A model generated the notes under the pieces. It searched no databases. It was not told the origin of the DNA and saw only the letters and a program-made list of their open reading frames with translations. Shown piece by piece: positions 1 to 7,801 of a stretch of DNA of 64,000 nucleotides. The stretch comes from an uncultured Clostridia bacterium (GTDB lineage Bacteria; Bacillota; Clostridia; Christensenellales; Borkfalkiaceae). The stretch spans positions 25,954 through 89,953 of the forward strand of contig CANQUN010000002.1 in assembly GCA_947627065.1 (NCBI GenBank), in the 5' to 3' direction. Made by a program: the position numbers and the translations under genes. Within the stretch, counting starts at the first letter, position 1. The number at the start of each line of letters is the position of its first letter.

Positions 1-1278
1 CGCTGCAGTTCGCTTGAGCGGGTAGTCCTTCCCGAAGGGTTGACAGAGATGGGAGAAAGCGCGTTTGACTCGTGCGAGGCGCTCAAGGAAATCACGATCC
101 CGTCTACGGTCAGCCGTCTTAACGAATGCGCGTTTGCGGGCTGCAAATCGCTGGAACGGGTCGTCCTTTCCGAAGGCTTGGAATATATAGACGACAACGC
201 CTTCAACTGTTGCATAGCCCTTGAGGAAATCACGATTCCCGCCTCTGTCGGTCGGCTCGCATCCGACGCGTTTGCGAATTGTCGGTTCAAAAAGATCACC
301 TTGCTCGGTTCCGCCCCAAAGGGAGTGAAAGCGCTGGCAGGTTTTGCAATCGAAGCGCCCAATGCCTGCCTGTCGGAGTTCGCTACGTGTCGGGAGGAGT
401 TTCTCGTCGGGTTTCTGCGGCTTTTGAAAAGAGGGGAACTGTCCGACGAAATAATCGCAAAAAATCATAAATGTATCAGACTGAACGCACGGAAACTGTG
501 CGAGACCGACAACCGCGAACTGCTCGGATACATGTTGCAAAACAAACTCATTCCCTTAAAAGACGTGGATGAACTGATCCGAAAATTCAGCGGCAGAAAG
601 GACACCGAGCGGGTGGCCGCGCTTATAGAATACAGGGAGACGCAGTTTACCGAAGAGGAGAAGGACAAGTTGTTCCAAAAGCAATTCGATTTCAGAGAGC
701 CGACGGATTTTGAAAAGTTGAGGAGCGTGTGGCGGTTTTCAAAGACAAAGCAAGGTACGTATCGGATCTCCGGTTATAAGGGTGAGGACGAGAACGTCGT
801 CGTGCCCGCGACAATCAGGGGGATACAAGTTACGGAAATCGGAAACGGAAACGATTGCTTTTTCAGTAAAGAACTCCGCGAAACGGCAAAGAGCGTAATT
901 TTGCCCGACGGGATAGAGACGATAAATAGGTTTGCATTCCGCGGATGTCAATCCTTGAAATGCGTAGTTTTGCCCGATGGATTGAAAAGGGTGGCATACG
1001 GTGCGTTTATGCGTTGTGATTCTTTGGAAGAAATCATCCTGCCCGAAGGGCTTGAGAGAATCTGTTCCCAGGCTTTCCGCGAGTGCGGAAACCTCAAAAA
1101 AGTCGTGATTCCCGCTTCGGTTACGTGTATTCTCATGGGGGTATTTTCATGTTGCCCGGATATCACCGTTTACTGCAGGAGTAAACAGAAGCGGTTGGGC
1201 TGGTTCGCCGACTGGGATGATTCCGGATATTTCCGGAGACCAAAAGTCAACGTCGTTTGGGGCTACGAGGGCGAATAG
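1..1278 (+). CDS. BspA-type leucine-rich-repeat protein (5' end cut by window)
   Basis: The reading frame is open from base 1 and already encodes an LRR unit (CSSLERVVLPEGL), so the first start-like codon (TTG at 40) is not the real start; the N-terminus lies outside the window. Two blocks of LRR_5/BspA repeats (pattern C-x-S-L-x-x-V-x-L-P-x-G-L, with 'AF..C.SL' turns) cover roughly codons 1-120 and 270-400. They flank a helical, charged middle segment with no repeat. No signal peptide or anchor is visible in the part seen. Family knowledge: such repeats mediate protein binding, often at the surface of gut bacteria. The next gene starts 9 bp downstream, so this is probably one operon with the VWA and AAA genes, which would suit an intracellular adaptor role (inference). 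Confidence 0.85.
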   Translation, partial: RCSSLERVVLPEGLTEMGESAFDSCEALKEITIPSTVSRLNECAFAGCKSLERVVLSEGLEYIDDNAFNCCIALEEITIPASVGRLASDAFANCRFKKITLLGSAPKGVKALAGFAIEAPNACLSEFATCREEFLVGFLRLLKRGELSDEIIAKNHKCIRLNARKLCETDNRELLGYMLQNKLIPLKDVDELIRKFSGRKDTERVAALIEYRETQFTEEEKDKLFQKQFDFREPTDFEKLRSVWRFSKTKQGTYRISGYKGEDENVVVPATIRGIQVTEIGNGNDCFFSKELRETAKSVILPDGIETINRFAFRGCQSLKCVVLPDGLKRVAYGAFMRCDSLEEIILPEGLERICSQAFRECGNLKKVVIPASVTCILMGVFSCCPDITVYCRSKQKRLGWFADWDDSGYFRRPKVNVVWGYEGE

Positions 1279-1287
1279 AGGGGACGT

Positions 1288-2904
1288 ATGGATCAAAACG
1301 AATTACAAAACAAAAAGGAAAAATTGGCGGCGGACATACTGAATATCGCCCGCAGCACGCTGCTCGTGAACATGCGGTTTCTCAGCGCGGCCACGATGAG
1401 GCTGGGGCTTGAACCCTACCGCGGGACCATAGCGACCGATGCGAAAACGCTCCGTTTCAACCCCGATTACATAATTTCCCTCTACAAAGAGGGAAAGGAA
1501 GAAACGGTCAGGGCGTATCTTCATATGATTCTGCATTGTCTGTTCCTGCATCCTTTTTCCAAGGCCGAACCGAGACTGTGGAATCTCGCCTGCGACATCG
1601 CCGTGGAGGCCGTAATCGGCGAATGGGGACTGCCTTGCACGATGGTCAAGGCCGACCGAAGGCGCAGGGAATGCGCGGAAGAAATAAAGAAAAAAGCGGG
1701 TTTTTTGACCGCGGAAAAGATTTATTCCTATTTAAGGCGCGAAGAATTACCCAAAACGACGCTCGTGGAGTTGGAAGAACTTTTTGCAACGGACGACCAT
1801 TCGGGGTGGCAGAACACAACTTACCCGTCAACCTCCGCCTTGTCGCCAAAATCGGGGCAGTCCGAAAAACAATCCGAGGAAGAAAAGCCGCAGACCGACA
1901 AAACGGACGCCGACGGCGAAAATCCCGACGAAGAGGCCGACGGCTCCAAGATAGACGGCAAAAAATCCGACGAAGAGGCCGACGGCTCCAAGATAGACGG
2001 CAAAAAATCAGCCAAAGAGGCCGACAGCAAGGAATGCGATTGTACGGACGGCTTACCGCAATCCGCCCCCAATGGCTCCCCGAATCCCGAAGCCGACGGC
2101 TTGCCGCAACCTGTCCACGGCGGTTCCCGAAATGCCAAAGAAGCAGACACTTCCGCCCATGAGTACAGGCCAGTAGAGCGGGAGTGGAAGGAACTTGCCG
2201 AACGCCTTCAGACGGACATGGAAACGTTCTCCGCAGAGTGGGGCGACCGGTCGGGCAGCATGATGACGGCGCTCAGAGAGATCACCCGTGAAAAATACAA
2301 TTACGAGGAATTTTTGAAGAAATTTGCCGTCAGGACCGAGGCGATGAAGGTAAACGACGACGAGTTCGACTATATTTTTTACACGTTAGGGCTGAATATG
2401 TACGGCAATTTGCCGCTCGTCGAACCGCTCGAATACAAAGAAGCCAAGCGCATCAGAGATTTTGTCATTGCAATAGACACCTCAGGCTCGGTACAAGGAG
2501 AAAAAGTACAGGCGTTCGTACGCAAGACGTACAACATTCTCAAGCAGCAGGACACCTTCGGCCAAAAAGTCAACATCCACATTGTCCAATGCGACGCCGA
2601 AATCACAAACGTTTGCAAGATTTCGAGTCTCAAAGACCTTGAAGCCTACTTCGGCAGCATGAAGTTGTACGGGGCAGGCGGCACCGATTTCCGCCCCGTT
2701 TTCGAATATGTGGACAGAATGGTGCGGGAAAAGGAATTTACCAATCTCAAGGGGCTTATATATTTCACCGACGGATACGGCACCTTCCCCCAAAACAAAC
2801 CCCAATACAGTACGGCATTCGTGTTTGTAGACGACAATTACAACAATTACAACGTGCCTCCGTGGGCGATAAAACTCGTTTTAGAGGCGGAAGATTTACA
2901 ATAA
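1288..2904 (+). CDS. VWA-like / DUF2201 putative metallopeptidase-domain protein
   Basis: 538 aa. The N-terminal part (about 10-170) matches the DUF2201 N-terminal layout with a histidine-rich helix at residues 78-88 (H79, H83, H88), which suggests a metal site. Residues ~178-285 are an acidic/lysine-rich linker containing two identical 14-residue units. The C-terminal half (~390-538) is a von Willebrand A-like domain with the complete MIDAS set: DTSGS (~395), the Thr of GGTDFRP (~465) and the Asp of FTDGYG (~494). The start ATG follows a GGGG-type RBS. Proteins of this kind normally act with the MoxR-type AAA ATPase encoded next (19 bp gap), probably as a metal-dependent complex-remodelling pair. 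The substrate is unknown. Confidence 0.85.
   Translation: MDQNELQNKKEKLAADILNIARSTLLVNMRFLSAATMRLGLEPYRGTIATDAKTLRFNPDYIISLYKEGKEETVRAYLHMILHCLFLHPFSKAEPRLWNLACDIAVEAVIGEWGLPCTMVKADRRRRECAEEIKKKAGFLTAEKIYSYLRREELPKTTLVELEELFATDDHSGWQNTTYPSTSALSPKSGQSEKQSEEEKPQTDKTDADGENPDEEADGSKIDGKKSDEEADGSKIDGKKSAKEADSKECDCTDGLPQSAPNGSPNPEADGLPQPVHGGSRNAKEADTSAHEYRPVEREWKELAERLQTDMETFSAEWGDRSGSMMTALREITREKYNYEEFLKKFAVRTEAMKVNDDEFDYIFYTLGLNMYGNLPLVEPLEYKEAKRIRDFVIAIDTSGSVQGEKVQAFVRKTYNILKQQDTFGQKVNIHIVQCDAEITNVCKISSLKDLEAYFGSMKLYGAGGTDFRPVFEYVDRMVREKEFTNLKGLIYFTDGYGTFPQNKPQYSTAFVFVDDNYNNYNVPPWAIKLVLEAEDLQ
1927..2010 (+). repeat. 42-bp perfect tandem duplication inside the VWA gene
   Basis: Two adjacent 42-bp units encode the same 14 residues (DEEADGSKIDGKKS) in the acidic linker between the DUF2201 and VWA domains. 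A third, diverged partial unit follows. The near identity suggests recent slippage that changes linker length without shifting frame. Confidence 0.85.
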
Positions 2905-2923
2905 AAAAGAGGAAATTAACATT

Positions 2924-4426
2924 ATGAATATCAAAGAAGCAAAGGGACAAATCAAAAACACGATCACGGCCTACCTTACCAAGGACGAACTCGGCAGGTA
3001 TTGCATTCCGCCCGAAAAGCAGCGTCCCGTCTTTCTCATCGGCGCCCCGGGTATCGGCAAGACGGCCATCATGAAGCAGATTGCCGAAGAGATCGGCGTG
3101 GGACTTCTGTCCTATTCCATGACCCATCACACCCGCCAGAGCGTGTTGGGGCTGCCGTTCATCGAACACAAGACTTACGACGGCAAGGAATACAGCGTTT
3201 CGGAGTACACCATGAGCGAAATCATCGCTTCCGTGTACGATCTGATGGAAGAATCGGGCGTGAAGGAGGGCATTTTGTTCATAGATGAAATAAACTGCGT
3301 TTCGGAAACGCTCGCGCCCATCATGCTGCAGTTTTTGCAGTACAAGGTGTTTGGCAAGCACAGAGTTCCCGACGGCTGGATAGTCGTTGCCGCGGGCAAC
3401 CCGCCCGAATACAACGATTCCGTGCGTGAGTTCGACATCGTTACGTGGGACAGGTTAAAGCGCATAGACGTCGAACCCGACTTTGACGTGTGGAAAGAGT
3501 TCGCCTACAAAACGCACGTCCACTCCGCCATCGTAACCTATCTCGGAATCAAACGCAGCAACTTCTTCAACATCTCAACCACGTTGGACGGCAAACGTTT
3601 CGTAACCGCAAGAGGGTGGGACGACCTCGGCAGGATAATCGAACTTTATGAGAAAAACGGGCTTTCCGTAGACGTAAGGCTCGTCTCGCAGTATCTGCAG
3701 GACAAGAAGATTGCCATTGACTTTGCCAATTATTACGACCTGTACTACAAGTACAAAAAGGATTACCGCATAGACGACATTCTCAAAGGAAGTGTCTCGG
3801 AGGACGTATGCGCCACGGCGCGCGCCGCGGGCTTTGATGAAAAATATTCGCTAATAGGCCTCTTGCTCGACGCCAACAATTCAAACATCCGCGAGGTTAT
3901 GTTCGATGAAAAGGTGCTTGCCGCCAAGATAGAAGTGCTGCGCAGTTTCATGACCATGACGGACGCCGATTCGTCGGGCAATGCGCTTGTCAAAGCGGTT
4001 GACGACATGGAAAAACGGACAAAACACCTCAAAGCCTCGGGTGCTCTCTCTTTGGAGAAAGAAAAAGTCTCCATGGTTACCGCCGCCGCTCTCTACGCGC
4101 TCAGCGGAAAAATACAAATGCAAACGGACCGCAAAGAAGCCGCGAGGCTCATTAAAAAGGAACTTGACGACGAAGCCGCCAAACTCAAAAAACAGGCAAA
4201 AGCCGCCTCGGCAGCCCTTTCCAATGCCATAAAATTCTGCGATAAAGCGTTCAGCGAACAGGAACTTTCCATATTCATAGTCGAACTGACCGCCAACAGT
4301 ACCTGTGCCGAGTTTCTGGGAAAATACGGCTGTCCCGAATATTTTGCGCACAACAAGAGCCTCTTGATATACGAGCGCGGGCTGGACATCATTGCCGAAA
4401 TCGAACGTCTCTCCGCCGAGGATTAA
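2924..4426 (+). CDS. MoxR-like AAA ATPase
   Basis: 500 aa. Walker A (GAPGIGKT) lies at residues ~40-47 and Walker B (ILFIDEIN) at ~117-124, followed by a sensor region with AAGNPPEYN. This is the MoxR/RavA-type arrangement of the AAA+ fold. The C-terminal ~250 residues are helical and lysine-rich with no domain I recognise. The start ATG at 2924 has an AGAGGAAA RBS and sits 19 bp after the VWA gene. Family knowledge: MoxR ATPases act as chaperones with a VWA-protein partner. Here the pair plus an LRR protein form a three-gene unit; its client is not evident. The gene is followed by ~950 bp without a gene. Confidence 0.88.
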   Translation: MNIKEAKGQIKNTITAYLTKDELGRYCIPPEKQRPVFLIGAPGIGKTAIMKQIAEEIGVGLLSYSMTHHTRQSVLGLPFIEHKTYDGKEYSVSEYTMSEIIASVYDLMEESGVKEGILFIDEINCVSETLAPIMLQFLQYKVFGKHRVPDGWIVVAAGNPPEYNDSVREFDIVTWDRLKRIDVEPDFDVWKEFAYKTHVHSAIVTYLGIKRSNFFNISTTLDGKRFVTARGWDDLGRIIELYEKNGLSVDVRLVSQYLQDKKIAIDFANYYDLYYKYKKDYRIDDILKGSVSEDVCATARAAGFDEKYSLIGLLLDANNSNIREVMFDEKVLAAKIEVLRSFMTMTDADSSGNALVKAVDDMEKRTKHLKASGALSLEKEKVSMVTAAALYALSGKIQMQTDRKEAARLIKKELDDEAAKLKKQAKAASAALSNAIKFCDKAFSEQELSIFIVELTANSTCAEFLGKYGCPEYFAHNKSLLIYERGLDIIAEIERLSAED

Positions 4427-5375
4427 CCCACAAACTTTTTTGAAGAACCTGCGCTTTCGCCGTTTGCTACTTCTGCAGGTTTTCCTCCCGCCCCGCAAAT
4501 TCCGCCGCTTAAAATCAAACGTGAATTATACGGCAAACAAACGGCAGTTTTCCGCAACAGGCATTTTTCGGTTTCTCCGCTCCGCCAAGGTTTTGCTGCC
4601 TTTACGCAGGGTGTATGCCAAAATACCTCGTTTTCGTGAGAAAAAGGGCACTTGTTGTGCGTGGTTCGCGCTCTTGTCCGTCTCAACGGGCGGCGGGTTT
4701 CGTTTTCTTTGAGAAAATCTGATATTTTCGTGTTTCTCTCCTCCGTCTCCAAAAACGTCTCTCTCCTCTCGATGTGCCGTTTTTGTGAGAAATAGGCCAC
4801 TTCTTGCGTTTTTACCCGTTAAAGGAGCAATAGCGACGCAAGCAGAGCGGCAGCATAAACAAAGCACAGCAAAACGCCCAAACATACACAAGATAGACAA
4901 ACGCAAGGCAATCATACACAGCAATCAAATATATGCAAGGTAGTCAAACGCAAGGTAATCATACACGTAACGACCAAACATACACAAAGCAGACGCGTGC
5001 AACAAAGAAGCCATATCAAACATACACCAAAGCGGCGGAGCCATCGGCTCCGCCGCTTTGCCTGCGCTGTGCGCTTTCATTCGACGATAAATTATCTACC
5101 GCTTTGTCTGCGCTGCGCACTTTTATTCGATGATATACAATCTACCGCACCTTAACGTTAAGCGCACTTATTCCATGTAAAACTATTAACCACATTCTTA
5201 CGTTATGCACATTATTCTGTGGCAATCATTTTACCGCATTCTTGTGTTATTCGCGTTGTATTGCGGCGGGATATCCGGTTTTGTCTTGCGTTGAATTTAA
5301 GTCTTAGGTTAAGCGTTGCGCCGTGCTTCTTGCCGAATATCCGCCGCGTCCACGCGTTAAGCGCGTTTTTCTGTG
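4427..5375. other. Gene-poor intergenic region with dispersed-motif copies and short repeats
   Basis: No convincing gene is present; short open frames here have no RBS or recognisable sequence. Two copies of the window-wide ~25-bp motif lie at 4631-4654 and 4778-4801. A phrase reading CAAACGCAAGG-AATCATACAC recurs at about 4898 and 4945 (~47 bp apart). A 46-47 bp imperfect tandem duplication occupies 5054-5100 and 5101-5146. A strong hairpin lies at 5029-5059. The region separates the plus-strand AAA operon from the minus-strand collagen-like gene. Confidence 0.6.
5029..5059. terminator. Bidirectional terminator-like hairpin
   Basis: A 14-bp perfect stem (AAAGCGGCGGAGCC with its complement) around a 3-nt loop, with A-tract and T-tract edges on both sides. 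It lies between two gene ends that converge here, fitting a shared factor-independent terminator, although the T-tract is short. Confidence 0.6.
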
Positions 5376-6164
5376 TTAAGCGATCTTGATTATATTCATC
5401 AGTGTGTCGTTGTAGGTGGGGCCTTCGCCGAGCGTGAGTTGCAGCGTAATGCCGCCCGTGCTTTGGACGACGGCGGTTTTGGACATAGAGTACGTTGCCG
5501 CCGTCTCGCCAGTCTGTCCCTGCGCGAGCGTCCCTTCCTGAGCGGTTCCGCCCACGGTAAGTTGCATGCTGGGCACGGCCGTGCCGTCCGAAACGTAGTT
5601 TGTCCCGTAGGTTACAAGGTAAGTCCCCGTGCCGAGCGTTACGGTGCCCGTGGTTTGGTCGTAAGTTATCTCCGTTTCACCGGTCGGCAGGGGAGTGTAT
5701 TCGGTGAATATCGCCGTGGGGCCTGTCAGACCCGTTCCCTGCAGGGTGGCCGCGCTCAGTTGCGCCGTCCCCGCCGGGCCTTGCGGACCTGCCGGACCTT
5801 GAGGACCTTGCGGACCCGTTGCACCCGTTAAACCAACCGGTCCCTGAGGACCTGCGGGACCTTGGGGACCTTGCGGTCCTGTTGCACCCGTCAAACCAAC
5901 CGGACCTTGCGGACCTGCGGGACCCTGAGGGCCTTGCGGACCCGTTGCGCCCGTCAAACCAATAGGCCCTTGCGGACCTGCGGGACCCATCGGACCCGTC
6001 GCACCTGTAAGACCCGTAGGTCCCTGCGGACCCTGCGGGCCTGTGGGACCCTGAAGCCCCATGGGGCCTTGCGGGCCTCTCGGGCCTGTTCCGCCGGTAA
6101 CGGAAACGGTTATTTCCTCTCCGCACCTGCGGCAATTTTCGAAAAAGCTGTTATTACAAGCCAT
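5376..6164 (-). CDS. Collagen-like (Gly-X-Y) repeat protein
   Basis: 262 aa. A short N-terminal region with two cysteines (residues ~1-25) precedes about 110 residues of Gly-X-Y triplets rich in GPQ, GPA and GLTGATGPQ blocks. A ~125-residue C-terminal domain rich in Thr, Gly and aliphatic residues resembles the BclA/TNF-like trimerisation domains of exosporium proteins. There is no signal peptide. The ATG at 6164 has a good GGAGG RBS. Family knowledge: many such proteins in spore formers are coat or exosporium fibres. The nearby spmAB genes fit a spore-surface role, but that is inference. A TATAAT-like box lies at 6205-6210 on this strand without a clear -35. Confidence 0.88.
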   Translation of the reverse strand: MACNNSFFENCRRCGEEITVSVTGGTGPRGPQGPMGLQGPTGPQGPQGPTGLTGATGPMGPAGPQGPIGLTGATGPQGPQGPAGPQGPVGLTGATGPQGPQGPAGPQGPVGLTGATGPQGPQGPAGPQGPAGTAQLSAATLQGTGLTGPTAIFTEYTPLPTGETEITYDQTTGTVTLGTGTYLVTYGTNYVSDGTAVPSMQLTVGGTAQEGTLAQGQTGETAATYSMSKTAVVQSTGGITLQLTLGEGPTYNDTLMNIIKIA

Positions 6165-6407
6165 TTTAACCTCCGTAAAATCGTGAAGGCGTTGCCTTCT
6201 CTACATTATACGTCCCGCCGCCGCGTTGTGTGCGCCGCGGACAAAAATTGCCAATTCCGCGTTGTCTGCCGCCGTCCGTGTGCGGAAATCGGATGATTAT
6301 GGGTAAGGTAATCGAAACCGCAACCGCCTCCGCACCCTGTCTGTACACCGTGCCCAAAGCCCCGAAACAGGCCTTTCCGAAAGCTCGCCAAAGTAGCGTT
6401 AAAACCG

Positions 6408-6431
6408 AAAAGTGGCCTATTTCTCACAAAA
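6408..6431 (-). repeat. Dispersed ~25-bp motif directly after spmB
   Basis: Read on the minus strand, the copy has the core TGTGAGAAATAGG then CCACTTTT and begins at the spmB stop codon. Several other copies also start at a stop codon (23138, 31584), so the motif often forms the first bases of a 3' UTR. Confidence 0.75.
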
Positions 6432-6944
6432 TCACATTATTCGGCAGATGAGACAGGCGAAGATCGCCGAGGCGAGCGTTGCGACGAGGGACACGGCGAC
6501 GGGCAGGGCCAGCCGCTTGTTCTTGCAGCCCGCAAAGTAGACGGCGGAGATATAGAACACCGTTTCCGACGAGCCGAAAATGACCGAAGCGCACCTTGAA
6601 ACGTAACTGTCGGCACCGTATTCGGCGTACACGTCGCTCAGCACGGCTAAACTTCCGCTCCCCGAAAAGGGCTTTATGAGAATGAGCGGCCCGAGTTCGG
6701 GCGGAACGCCCACAAACTTCCACACGGGCGCGAGCAGGGCGTTGAGTTTATCGTTGAGACCGCTTGCCGAAAACAGTTCGCTCATCATGAAGATCGCGGC
6801 GAGATAGGGAAAGAGCGACAGGGCGAGCGGAACGGCTCCTTTTGCCCCTTCCACAAACGCGTCGTAGGTCTTTACCCCCCTAAATCGCGCAAAAACGAAG
6901 AGTGCGAGTATCAGCGCGGGTATGATAAAGGCGGAAACATTCAT
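6432..6944 (-). CDS. spmB: Spore maturation protein B
   Basis: 170 aa. I chose the ATG at 6944, which overlaps the spmA stop by 4 bp (ATGA) and starts with a hydrophobic helix; a longer open frame upstream is only the shadow of spmA. Conserved SpmB features are visible: YDAFVEGAKGA near residue 30, a central ELGPLILIKPFSGSGSL segment and FGSSETVFY near 125. The protein has several membrane spans. Known role: with SpmA it is needed for spore-core dehydration in Bacillus. A copy of the dispersed motif is embedded in codons at 6871-6895 without disturbing the family alignment. Confidence 0.93.
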   Translation of the reverse strand: MNVSAFIIPALILALFVFARFRGVKTYDAFVEGAKGAVPLALSLFPYLAAIFMMSELFSASGLNDKLNALLAPVWKFVGVPPELGPLILIKPFSGSGSLAVLSDVYAEYGADSYVSRCASVIFGSSETVFYISAVYFAGCKNKRLALPVAVSLVATLASAIFACLICRIM

Positions 6945-7498
6945 CTTACTTTGTGCTTTCCCGCAAAGATTCTCACACCCGCAACGCCGATTGCCGTGGA
7001 GATGAGGGTGGAGATGAGAGAGGGCAGAATTATTCGGCCGGGGTTGGCGCTGCCCGCCCCCGAGAGCAGGGAGATGACCGTTGTCGGCAGCAGCTGAATG
7101 CTGGTTGCGGCAATCACAAACAGCATGTTCATGGCGTAAACGTTGCCCTCGGCGTCCAACTCGCGTGCCGCGGCCACGCCCATCGGGGTGGCGACGCCGC
7201 CCATTCCCAGGAGGTTGGCGGAGATGTTCACGGTGAGATCCGCGGCCGCTTTTTCGCTCACTCTGCCGAACAGCCATCGGATAGGTTTTTTGAGATAATG
7301 TGCGATTCGGGCGGTTAATCCGCTTTTTTCGGCAAGGCCGAGGATGCCGAGCCACACGGCGTAAACGGCCGTCATGGTAACGGTCAGTTCCACCGCTTTC
7401 TCTCCTCCAGCGACGAGCGAGTCCATTACGGCGGAGGGAGATGAGAACATGGCCGCCGCAACGGCCGCCGACACGAGCACAAAGAAGATTCCGTTCAT
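6941..7498 (-). CDS. spmA: Spore maturation protein A
   Basis: 185 aa starting at the ATG at 7498, which gives the usual hydrophobic N-terminus; a longer frame upstream has atypical Arg/Gly-rich sequence and is rejected. SpmA hallmarks: a nucleoside-recognition (Gate)-type segment around TMTAVYAVWLGILGLAEKSG and NISANLLGMGGVATPMG near residues 91-107, then several membrane helices. It is translationally coupled to spmB. Known role: spore-core dehydration and heat resistance. Its presence is the best evidence that the organism sporulates. Confidence 0.93.
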   Translation of the reverse strand: MNGIFFVLVSAAVAAAMFSSPSAVMDSLVAGGEKAVELTVTMTAVYAVWLGILGLAEKSGLTARIAHYLKKPIRWLFGRVSEKAAADLTVNISANLLGMGGVATPMGVAAARELDAEGNVYAMNMLFVIAATSIQLLPTTVISLLSGAGSANPGRIILPSLISTLISTAIGVAGVRIFAGKHKVR

Positions 7499-7801
7499 AC
7501 TTTTAAGATATGCCCGCCGCTCTCCCAAATTGCCCAAACCTTTTGCGGGAGCATAAACCCACCGCCGCCGCCCGACCAAAGCAAACAGACGGTCAACCGC
7601 CAGCCCAATGCAACCGCGCCGACACCAACCGCAAGTCCGCCGCCACTGTCTTCCAGCCCGCAAATCCGCAAACGTATCGTCCGCAAAACTCCGCGGCCGC
7701 TTTTATCCACGGAAAAGTATTTTACCCGTCTTAATATAATTTACTTTTTACAAAGGTTATGGTATAATAAATCTATATGCCCTGAAACGAAGGAGAAGTT
7801 T
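7499..7801. other. Divergent spmA/metG intergenic region
   Basis: No gene is supported. The right end holds the metG promoter and RBS. The rest is C-rich on the plus strand, and I see no clear spmA promoter; a sporulation sigma factor would be expected there and its weaker consensus is hard to call by eye. Confidence 0.5.
7740..7768 (+). promoter_or_regulatory. metG promoter
   Basis: -35 TTTACT (7740-7745), 17-bp spacer, -10 TATAAT (7763-7768). The predicted start is about 30 bp upstream of the metG ATG, with an AAGGAGA RBS just before it. No T-box is visible in the short leader. Confidence 0.75.

Noticed and set aside
4392..5133. Small genes in the 4.4-5.1 kb gap
   Set aside because: Frames on both strands lack RBS, have Arg/Lys-rich or repetitive sequence and overlap repeats and hairpins.
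5740..6090. CRISPR or satellite repeats in the collagen-like gene
   Set aside because: The periodicity is the codon pattern of Gly-X-Y triplets in one long frame.
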